Assembly (NCBI GenBank): GCA_030533035.1
Contig: JAUNJW010000016.1
Span: forward strand, 1-9,105
From: Erysipelotrichaceae bacterium
GTDB taxonomy: Bacteria > Bacillota_I > Bacilli_A > Erysipelotrichales > Erysipelotrichaceae
DNA length: 9,105 bases
Direction of reading: 5' to 3'
Program-made: the position numbers and the translations under genes
The notes under the pieces: model-generated
Databases searched by the model: none
What the model was told of the DNA's origin: nothing
What the model saw: only the letters and a program-made list of their open reading frames with translations
Part shown: positions 1-6,553 of the stretch, one piece after another
How the letters are laid out: every line of letters begins with the position of its first letter
Position numbering within the stretch: position 1 is the first letter of the stretch

Positions 1-1315
1 ATTATGCGACGCATGGACTGTTCCGAAGGTTGAGGGGGATTACTCATGTGAATTTCGCAATGACTGGAAGCAGGATACAGAAGATATGGTAAGGCTTGCG
101 TACAATCATCCTTCTGTCATCATCTACTCCATTGGCAATGAAATCGTGGAAGTCAGCGATCCCCATGAAGTGCAGTACGGCAGAAAGATCTGTGATCTGA
201 TCCGCAGCCTGGATCAGACAAGATATACAACCAACAGCATCAATATCATTCTTGCCATGCTGGATAAAATACCGGATCTCGCCGCCAGAAAATGATTTGA
301 TATCAATTCCATGCTCAACGGCAATATGTAGGAACTTTACAAAGTACTGGTGTCAGATGAAATGGGTGAGCCTTTGGAAGAAGCCTTCAGCCAGACGGAT
401 ATTGCCGGTTACAACTACGCTGAATTCCGCTATGAAACGGATATCAGAAAGTATCCTCAGCGGATCATTCTGGGAACGGAGTGCTATCCCGGCGCCCTGT
501 ATGAAAACTGGCAGCAGTGCATGAAACATCCGCAGATCATCGGAGACTTCGGCTGGACAGCCTGGGATTATCTGGGTGAGGCCGGCGTCGGTCAGCACCG
601 CTATGGTGAAGCTGACAATAATGATCTTTACGGCAGATATCCCTGGCGCTCAGCCGGCTGCGGGGATTTCGATCTGACCGGAAACCGCAGACCTGTCTCC
701 TATTGGCGTGAGATTGTCTGGGGGCTCAGAAAAGAACCATACATTGCCGTTCAGGATCCCGCCCATTACGGTGAGAAACAGTCACCGACTAAATGGGGAT
801 GGAGCGATGGAGAAAGACGCTGGAATTTCCGCGGACAGGAAGGAAATCCAGTTACAGTGGAAGTTTATTCCGATGCGGAGGAAGTGGAACTCTATATCAA
901 TGACAGATGCGTCGGAAAAGAGAAGACCGTCCGTGACAAAGCCTTCTTTACAGCAGTTTATGAACCCGGCACTCTCAGGGCAGTCAATATCCGCAATGGA
1001 CAGCCGGCAGAAGCAGACGAACTGATTTCCGCTTCCTATGATGTGCATGTGGAACAGATGGAAGCAGGAGAAGGAATCATTGAATTCGCAGTCATGGATG
1101 ATTCGGGAATTCTGAATCCGGATGTGACGGTGAATCTGACTGTCAGTGAAGAAAACAATCCCGAACTTCTGGGTCTTGGATCAGCTGACCCGAAAAGCGA
1201 TGAAAACTATTTCGAAAGAACAGTAAAAACCTGGCAGGGACGGGCAATGGCCGTCATCCGCGGCACAGGGAAATTAAGAATAGAGGTAAAAGATGAAACC
1301 GCTGAATGCAATTAA
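1..1315 (+). pseudogene. GH2 family beta-glycosidase, 5' end outside window, interrupted by two in-frame stops
   Basis: The reading frame starting at base 2 encodes the catalytic TIM barrel and C-terminal domains of a glycoside hydrolase family 2 enzyme (beta-galactosidase-like retaining exo-glycosidase). Seen: barrel segment NHPSVIIYSIGNEI, whose Glu at 140-142 is the expected acid/base; GTECYPG, whose Glu at 479-481 is the expected nucleophile; GDFGWTAWDYLGEAG and GCGDFDLTGN motifs; then a DUF4982-like beta domain (about 740-1010) and a final Ig-like domain containing LLGLGSADP (about 1030-1312). The frame is open from base 2 to 292, is stopped by TGA 293-295 and TAG 329-331, then stays open to TAA 1313-1315. 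The sequence between the stops (FDINSMLNGNM) still matches the family, so these are substitutions and not frameshifts. The only in-frame restart near the second stop is a GTG at 350 with no ribosome binding site, and it would lack the acid/base. Substrate is unknown. Most likely a recent pseudogene or a base-call error; GH2 membership is secure. Confidence 0.85.
293..331 (+). other. Two in-frame nonsense codons inside the GH2 gene
   Basis: TGA at 293-295 and TAG at 329-331 lie in the same frame as the GH2 coding sequence, separated by 11 sense codons that still encode family-like sequence. Either could come from one base change (for example GGA or TGG to TGA; CAG, GAG, AAG or TGG to TAG). TGA ends four intact genes in this window, so genome-wide reassignment of TGA is excluded here. 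Confidence 0.9.
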
Positions 1316-2174
1316 AAAGACGATATTCAACGCACGCTTTCACAGGATCAATAAGCATTATGCGACAGATCCTGTCATCGGCCAGAGAGCACAGATTCAA
1401 CGGGAAGGCAAAGAGCCGGTGGAGGTATTGTTTTATTTCCCTGAAAAAATGGAAAAAGCACCGGTGTTTGTGCAGATCCATGGCGGTGCATGGGTCGGTA
1501 TGGACGCTGTCGATGATGACCGCTACTGCCAGAGATTAAGTGAAGAGCTTGGCGCCTTTGTCGTCAATGTCAATTACAAAAGACTGTATGACAGAAGCTT
1601 CCCGTATCCCCAGGAAGAGGTTGCCGATACAGTAAAGTGGCTGAAGAAAAATGCGGATCAGCTCGGCATTGATCCGGATAGGATTATTCTTTCCGGCGGC
1701 AGCGCCGGCGGCCATCTCACAGCCGGATCGGCAATCCTGCTGGCAAAGGAAGAGATTCAGATTGCCGGCCAGATCATGGAAGTGCCGTTTCTGGATTTTA
1801 CAGGAAGTATCCCGGTTGATTTCCCGGAGGGTAACAAACTGTACGATATGATGTTTTCCCTTTATCCGCCTCTGATCCCGCTGGACAGTGAAGTTCTTTC
1901 CCCGGCGGCGAAGATCTCTGAAGAAACCCTGAAAAAGCTTTCCCCGGCTGTCATTATCGTCTGCGGAAAAGATCCTCTGCATCCGCAGGGAGAACGCTAC
2001 GCGCAGCTGCTCAGCGAACATGGAAAACTCATTGATCTGAAAAAATATGAAGACGGCTATCACGGCTTCGGCACAGACAAAGCAGAAGAAATGCCGCTGC
2101 AGAACAGACTCAGGGAAGACTGTTTCCGCTACAAGGCGGATATGGCCCGCCGCCTGTACGGAATGTGTGAGTAA
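1293..2174 (+). CDS. Alpha/beta-hydrolase esterase (HSL/fold-3 type), paralog 1
   Basis: A 293-residue serine hydrolase of the alpha/beta-hydrolase fold-3 / hormone-sensitive-lipase-like group, probably a carboxylesterase or sugar-ester deacylase. Seen: oxyanion-hole motif HGGAW at residues 63-67; nucleophile elbow GGSAGG at 135-140 with Ser137 (bases 1701-1703); GKDPL with Asp227 and GYHGF with His257 completing the triad. Length is normal for a single-domain esterase. No signal peptide is visible, so it should act in the cytoplasm. The start ATG overlaps the end of the GH2 frame by 23 bases and is preceded by AGAGGT at 1282-1287, at suitable spacing. It is the tandem paralog of the next gene, sharing the segments around HGGAW, NVNY/NINY, FPYPQ and ADTVK. 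The acyl group and sugar substrate cannot be read from the sequence; location among glycosidases suggests de-esterification of a sugar. Confidence 0.9.
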   Translation: MKPLNAIKKTIFNARFHRINKHYATDPVIGQRAQIQREGKEPVEVLFYFPEKMEKAPVFVQIHGGAWVGMDAVDDDRYCQRLSEELGAFVVNVNYKRLYDRSFPYPQEEVADTVKWLKKNADQLGIDPDRIILSGGSAGGHLTAGSAILLAKEEIQIAGQIMEVPFLDFTGSIPVDFPEGNKLYDMMFSLYPPLIPLDSEVLSPAAKISEETLKKLSPAVIIVCGKDPLHPQGERYAQLLSEHGKLIDLKKYEDGYHGFGTDKAEEMPLQNRLREDCFRYKADMARRLYGMCE

Positions 2175-2198
2175 AAAGAAATAACGGAGTGCAAGCAT

Positions 2199-3083
2199 AT
2201 GAGCCTGAAAGCTGAAATGATGAAAAAGATGATCCGCCTCAAAAGAAAACAGGAAGTCTGGAAAGACACAAAAGGGGAAGCGTTTCGGGTGAAAAGAGAA
2301 AACGCGGATCCTGTGAATGTCTTTCTGTACCGGCCGGAGAATGCGAACGCGCCGTATCCTGTTATCTTCAATATCCATGGCGGCGCCTGGGTCGGCTGCG
2401 ATGCCAGTGAACTGGATTCCTATTGCCTGGATATGGCGGAAAAGTGCGGAGCTTTCATTGTCAATATCAATTACACCAAACTGGATATCCATCCCTTCCC
2501 GTATCCGCAGAACGAGATTGCGGATACCGTGAAATACTTCATGGAGCACAGTGAAGAATATCAGCTGGACAGAGAAAGGTTCGCCGTCATGGGATTCTCG
2601 GCCGGCGGTCATCTGGCAGCGGCTTCCGCACTGATCCTGCATGACCAGGGCATTGATCTCTGTGCCCAGGTGCTGTGCTATCCGTTCCTGGATTTTGTGA
2701 AATTCAACGGACTGCTCGATGAGAAAACCATGGATGTCATGAAAGAGGTCTTCTTCCCGGAGGGCGTATCGGTAAATGATCCGTATATCTCACCGTGCGC
2801 AGCTTCCAAAGAACAGTTAAAGGGAATCGCGCCGGCTGTCTTTGCATGCTGCGGGACAGATCCTCTGACAGAACATTCGCGAAAATACAATGAACTTCTG
2901 AAAGAAGCCGGAGTCAGAACAGAATTCAGAGTCTGGGAAAAGGCGCTGCATGGTTTCCTGGAAGTCAACCATAAAGAATACCCTGATCAGGACGCGAAAA
3001 ATCCCGAGCAGGAAGCCTATGCGAAAGAAGCGGAAAACTATATTGCCGAAGAATTGAAAAAGATCTGGAGGAAAGCGCAATGA
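2199..3083 (+). CDS. Alpha/beta-hydrolase esterase (HSL/fold-3 type), paralog 2
   Basis: A 294-residue serine hydrolase closely related to the preceding gene. Seen: HGGAW at residues 60-64, nucleophile elbow GFSAGG at 132-137 with Ser134 (bases 2598-2600), GTDPL with Asp221, and ALHGF with His251. All catalytic elements are intact, so both paralogs are probably active. Differences lie in the segment between the strand after the nucleophile and the acid (about residues 165-200), which often shapes the acyl pocket, and in a longer charged C-terminal helix (about 258-294). This suggests different acyl or sugar preference; that is inference. The start ATG follows GGAG at 2186-2189 after a 24-base gap; no better upstream start is visible. 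The stop overlaps the next start as ATGA. Predicted cytoplasmic, with no leader peptide. An exact substrate such as acetyl or feruloyl ester cannot be assigned. Confidence 0.9.
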   Translation: MSLKAEMMKKMIRLKRKQEVWKDTKGEAFRVKRENADPVNVFLYRPENANAPYPVIFNIHGGAWVGCDASELDSYCLDMAEKCGAFIVNINYTKLDIHPFPYPQNEIADTVKYFMEHSEEYQLDRERFAVMGFSAGGHLAAASALILHDQGIDLCAQVLCYPFLDFVKFNGLLDEKTMDVMKEVFFPEGVSVNDPYISPCAASKEQLKGIAPAVFACCGTDPLTEHSRKYNELLKEAGVRTEFRVWEKALHGFLEVNHKEYPDQDAKNPEQEAYAKEAENYIAEELKKIWRKAQ

Positions 3084-4108
3084 AAAGCGAAGTGATCGTA
3101 TTGCACGAAGACAGAAATGTAACTCTGACAGCTTATATACAGGAAGCGGGCGGTGAGTTCGGCTTTGAAAAACGTCCGGCCATGCTGGTAATGCCGGGCG
3201 GCGGTTACGCCATGTGTTCGGACCGGGAAGCGGATCCGGCTGCCATGACATATCTTCAGGCCGGCTATCAGGTATTTATCCTGAGATATACAACCAACAG
3301 AAAGGGAAAGTGGCCGATGCCTCTTGAGGATTATGAAGAAGCGATGGAAATCATCCGGAGCAGAAGTGAAGAATGGCACATCGATCCGGATAAGATTGTC
3401 ATTTCCGGTTTCTCCGCCGGCGGACATCTGGCGGCTGTCGCTGCCACCCAGGCAGTACACAGACCTGCCGCGGCAGTTCTTGTCTATCCGGCAATTCTTG
3501 AAGACATCGTCGACATGTGCCAGCCCGGCATGCCGTATCCGTATCAGAATGTCACAAGGGAAACGTGCCCGTGCTTCTTCGCTGCCTGCCGCGATGACAA
3601 GACAGTGGACATCACAAATACCCTCCGCATGGAGCTTGCCCTGGCAGAACACGATATTCCGTTTGAAAGCCATATCTATTCCTTCGGCGGCCATGGATTC
3701 TCAACCGGCGAAGACTGGGTTGTCACCAATGGTGTATCCGAAAGAGTTCCCAACTGGACAAAAGACAGCATCGGCTGGCTGAAGGAAACGCTCGGAAAGC
3801 TTACCTATCACGGCTTTGAAGAGCCGGAACAGAGAGTATCCCTGAATGCCGACTATGCGCCAGTCCTGAGCATCGCATGCTCTCTGGAACATATGAAAAA
3901 ACAGAATGAGGAAGTTCAGGCTTTACTCAAACCGATGTACGACGGCATGGCCCTTGCCGCAAAGGCAAGAGGCTATCATCTGGAAGGACTTCAGCTTGCC
4001 TTAAGCAGAAACACAATCAGCGAGATCATGGAAATGCTGCAGATGACACCGAAGGAAATCAAAGAGATCGATACAGTTCTTCATGGAATTGTAAATGAAC
4101 TGGAATGA
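3080..4108 (+). CDS. Alpha/beta-hydrolase (BD-FAE/acetylxylan-esterase-like) with helical C-terminal extension
   Basis: A 342-residue serine hydrolase. Residues 1-245 form an esterase domain of the BD-FAE / acetylxylan-esterase-like type: oxyanion motif PGGGY at 39-43, nucleophile elbow GFSAGG at 110-115 with Ser112 (bases 3413-3415), acid Asp173 in RDDKTVD, and His205 in GGHGFS. It differs from the two upstream esterases in having PGGGY where they have HGGAW, so it is not a simple third copy. Residues about 247-342 are an extra segment rich in Leu, Met, Lys and Glu that looks mostly helical; I do not recognise it. No signal peptide is seen. The start is fixed by GGAGG at 3067-3071, eight bases before the ATG, and by the ATGA overlap with the upstream stop. 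Family members deacylate sugars or xylo-oligosaccharides; the substrate here is inferred to be an acylated glycoside handled by the neighbouring glycosidases. Confidence 0.88.
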   Translation: MKSEVIVLHEDRNVTLTAYIQEAGGEFGFEKRPAMLVMPGGGYAMCSDREADPAAMTYLQAGYQVFILRYTTNRKGKWPMPLEDYEEAMEIIRSRSEEWHIDPDKIVISGFSAGGHLAAVAATQAVHRPAAAVLVYPAILEDIVDMCQPGMPYPYQNVTRETCPCFFAACRDDKTVDITNTLRMELALAEHDIPFESHIYSFGGHGFSTGEDWVVTNGVSERVPNWTKDSIGWLKETLGKLTYHGFEEPEQRVSLNADYAPVLSIACSLEHMKKQNEEVQALLKPMYDGMALAAKARGYHLEGLQLALSRNTISEIMEMLQMTPKEIKEIDTVLHGIVNELE

Positions 4109-4110
4109 GG
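4107..4110 (+). promoter_or_regulatory. Ribosome binding site of the GH3 gene, overlapping the upstream stop codon
   Basis: GAGG at 4107-4110, continuing into AAAAA, shares its first two bases with the TGA stop (4106-4108) of the esterase and sits seven bases before ATG 4118. This arrangement favours translational coupling and supports the chosen start. Confidence 0.65.
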
Positions 4111-4117
4111 AAAAACC

Positions 4118-6553
4118 ATGCAGAGATTTACAGACAAAACAGTCAGGGATTTTGAAATAAAACATAACGAAACACTCAGAAAGATCGCTCCGGAATGCAC
4201 TGTCCTTTTAAAGAAAAACGGGGATTTTCCGCTGGAACAGCCATGCCGTCTGGCTTTATACGGCAGCGGCGCAAGACAGACCATTAAAGGCGGAACCGGA
4301 TCGGGAGATGTGAATGTGCGTCATTTCACCACCTGTGAAGAAGGTCTTGAAAAAGCCGGCTTTACGATCGTTTCGAAAGACTGGATGGACAGATATGACG
4401 CATGCAGAGCAGACAATACTGTTCAGTTCTACAGGCAGATCAGGGAAGAAGCGGAAAAGAAAAAAATCCCTGTGATTGCGGCTGCGCTGGGAAAAACGCC
4501 GGATGAGCCGGAATATGATTTTCCTGTTGATTCAGACGCGGATGTCTGTGTCTATGTTCTGGCGAGAAACAGCGGCGAAGGATCGGACAGACAGATCAAG
4601 AAAGGAGATTATCTTCTGACGGATGACGAAATCAGAGACATTCATCGCTGTGCTGGGAAGTACGCAAAGTTCCTGCTGGTACTGAACACCGGCGGTCCGG
4701 TTGACCTTTCACCGGTACTGGACAGAGTGGAGAACATCCTGCTGCTGGGACAGCTGGGTACAGTGACAGGCGATGTGCTGGCTGACATCATCCTTGGAAG
4801 AAGTTACCCTTCCGGAAAGCTCACTGCCACCTGGGCAAAGGCGGAAGACTGTGATGTGATTCAGAATTATGATCTTAACGACACCTGCTACAAAGAAGGC
4901 ATCTTCGTCGGTTACCGCTATTATGACACGGCAGATCACAAGCCTCTGTTTCCGTTCGGCTATGGAATCAGCTTTACAGAATTCACCAGAGAGTTCAGTC
5001 ATGCGGATCTGAAAGACAATGAACTTTCCGTTGCGGTCAAAGTCACAAATACCGGCAGATATCCCGGGAAGGAAACGGTTCTTCTTTATTACAGAGCTCC
5101 GGAAGGAACACTCAGTAAGCCGATCAAGGAACTTGGAACCTGCGGCAAGACCCGCGAACTGCAGCCTGGTGAAAGTGAAGAGATCACACTCACGCTGCCG
5201 CTGGAAAATATGGCCTCTTACAGTGAGGAGCAGTCTGCCTGGATTCTGGAAAAGGGAGATTACCTGATCATGGCAGACACCATGAATATCTGCGCTGTCA
5301 GACTGAATGAGACGGTTGCAGTTCTTGAATCAACAGACCTGCATATCAATACCGGTTTTGAAGACAGATCAGTTCTCCTTCCTGCGGCAGATACAGAAGG
5401 ACTGAAAATCTTTGAGGCAGATGTTCAGGGGCTCAGGGGGATTGGTCACTTTGACAGAAACAGAGTGTCTTATCCAGAGAAAGAGCAGATTGATCTCTGT
5501 GGCTTTACGGACGATGAACTGATTCACACATGTGTCGGCAGATACGACGAAAACAGCAGCACTTCCATTATCGGCAATGCCGGCAACGCGGTGGCTGGCG
5601 CGGCTGCGGAAAGCCCGGATTTCTTCAGCGGAAAAGGCTTCGGAAAGCTGATTCTTGCGGACGGCCCGGCCGGTCTGCGTCTGGCAACCAGCTACATCCT
5701 CAGGGACGGTGCGGCTTTCGGCAATGAATTTGCGGCTATGGAAAGCATTGTGCAGTTCCTGGACGAACCGCTCAGGTCCGCCGTTCAGGCGAAGATCGAC
5801 ACAATCAGAAAGATCAGTGAATCGGAGAAAAAGTATTATCAGTTCACAACCGCAATTCCGATCGGAACCGCCCTTGCCCAGTCTTTCAATCCGGAAGTTC
5901 CGGAAATCTGCGGGGACATCGTCGGTGAGGAAATGGGAATTTACGGAATCAATATCTGGCTGGCACCGGCTCTGAATATTCAGAGAATGCCGTTATGCGG
6001 CCGCAATTTTGAATACTGCTCCGAGGACCCGGTGGTCTCGGGACTGACTGCGGCCGCAATCGTCAGAGGTGTTCAGAAACATGAGAAATGTTCTGTGACA
6101 ATCAAACACTTTGCCTGCAACAATCAGGAATACAACCGCTTCGGCTCCAACAGTGTCATCTCGGAACGAACGATGCGTGAGATCTATCTGAAAGGCTTTG
6201 AACTCTGCATCAAGCAGTCAGCACCGAAATGCATTATGTCCTCCTACAATCTTCTCAACGGAGTTCATACCGCAAACCACTATGACCTGCTGACGACCGT
6301 TCTGAGAAAGGAATGGGACTTCGGAGGTGTTGTCATGACCGACTGGGGAACAACCAGTGACCGCCTGAATCTTGGAACATACGGCGCAAGTGACGCGGCA
6401 CTTTGTATCAAAAACGGAAATGACTGGATTATGCCGGGTTCACAGCCCGACTGTGACAGGATCGCGGAAGCACTTGAAAACAAAGAAATCTCAAGAGAGG
6501 ATCTTGAAACATGCGCTGCCAGGATTCTGGCGCTTTGCAGGGAGTTATCATGA
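4118..6553 (+). CDS. GH3 beta-glycosidase with reversed domain order (C-domain, FnIII-like, then TIM barrel)
   Basis: An 811-residue retaining beta-glycosidase, probably a beta-glucosidase. The order of domains is reversed compared with most GH3 enzymes: residues about 25-290 are the alpha/beta sandwich domain normally found second, with NSGEGSDR at 151-158 whose Glu154 (bases 4577-4579) is the likely acid/base, and FPFGYGISFTEF at 278-289; about 298-405 is an FnIII-like domain (KVTNTG, GKETVLLYY); about 460-811 is the (beta/alpha)8 domain with ADGPAGLR at 514-521, GRNFEYCSEDP at 628-638, KHF at 663-665 and MTDWG at 740-744, giving nucleophile Asp742 (bases 6341-6343). Such reversed GH3 enzymes are known from rumen Ruminococcus albus and Butyrivibrio. 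No signal peptide is seen, so it should act on imported oligosaccharides. It follows the esterase by nine bases and overlaps the rhamnosidase start. Exact sugar specificity (glucose, xylose or other) is not decidable by eye. Confidence 0.93.
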   Translation: MQRFTDKTVRDFEIKHNETLRKIAPECTVLLKKNGDFPLEQPCRLALYGSGARQTIKGGTGSGDVNVRHFTTCEEGLEKAGFTIVSKDWMDRYDACRADNTVQFYRQIREEAEKKKIPVIAAALGKTPDEPEYDFPVDSDADVCVYVLARNSGEGSDRQIKKGDYLLTDDEIRDIHRCAGKYAKFLLVLNTGGPVDLSPVLDRVENILLLGQLGTVTGDVLADIILGRSYPSGKLTATWAKAEDCDVIQNYDLNDTCYKEGIFVGYRYYDTADHKPLFPFGYGISFTEFTREFSHADLKDNELSVAVKVTNTGRYPGKETVLLYYRAPEGTLSKPIKELGTCGKTRELQPGESEEITLTLPLENMASYSEEQSAWILEKGDYLIMADTMNICAVRLNETVAVLESTDLHINTGFEDRSVLLPAADTEGLKIFEADVQGLRGIGHFDRNRVSYPEKEQIDLCGFTDDELIHTCVGRYDENSSTSIIGNAGNAVAGAAAESPDFFSGKGFGKLILADGPAGLRLATSYILRDGAAFGNEFAAMESIVQFLDEPLRSAVQAKIDTIRKISESEKKYYQFTTAIPIGTALAQSFNPEVPEICGDIVGEEMGIYGINIWLAPALNIQRMPLCGRNFEYCSEDPVVSGLTAAAIVRGVQKHEKCSVTIKHFACNNQEYNRFGSNSVISERTMREIYLKGFELCIKQSAPKCIMSSYNLLNGVHTANHYDLLTTVLRKEWDFGGVVMTDWGTTSDRLNLGTYGASDAALCIKNGNDWIMPGSQPDCDRIAEALENKEISREDLETCAARILALCRELS
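6539..6544 (+). promoter_or_regulatory. Ribosome binding site deciding the rhamnosidase start
   Basis: AGGGAG at 6539-6544 lies five bases before ATG 6550, which overlaps the GH3 stop as ATGA. The more upstream in-frame ATG at 6511 has no such site and would add 13 residues unlike the family, so 6550 is preferred. Confidence 0.65.

Noticed and set aside
221..237. A 17-base exact repeat (agatatacaaccaacag) also at 3284-3300
   Set aside because: Both copies encode Arg-Tyr-Thr-Thr-Asn in frame within unrelated proteins, occur only twice, and have no flanking similarity or mobile-element features. Coincidence with shared codon preference is enough.
293..331. Stop-codon reassignment (TGA as Trp or Gly, TAG as Gln) explaining the GH2 interruption
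   Set aside because: TGA is the terminator of four intact genes in the same operon, and no other gene here has an internal TGA or TAG. Reassignment of TGA is ruled out and that of TAG has no support beyond one codon.
252..524. Compensating frameshifts around the GH2 stops using the other forward frame
   Set aside because: The alternative frame over this region has no GH2 resemblance, while the original frame between and after the stops does, so substitutions explain the interruption better.
1536..2642. A 368-codon open frame on the minus strand spanning both tandem esterases, with an apparent internal repeat
   Set aside because: It lies wholly antisense to two genes with intact catalytic motifs, has no family resemblance and no ribosome binding site context that I can support. 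Its internal repeat is simply the mirror of the esterase duplication.
3038..3694. A 218-codon minus-strand open frame, with similar ones at 7264-7884 and 6280-6855
   Set aside because: All are antisense to clear glycosidase or esterase genes, have low-complexity His/Phe/Arg-rich composition typical of shadows, and carry no recognisable motifs.
6511..6549. An upstream ATG start for the rhamnosidase
   Set aside because: It lacks a ribosome binding site, adds residues encoded inside the GH3 gene that do not resemble the family, and ATG 6550 has AGGGAG upstream and the typical ATGA junction.
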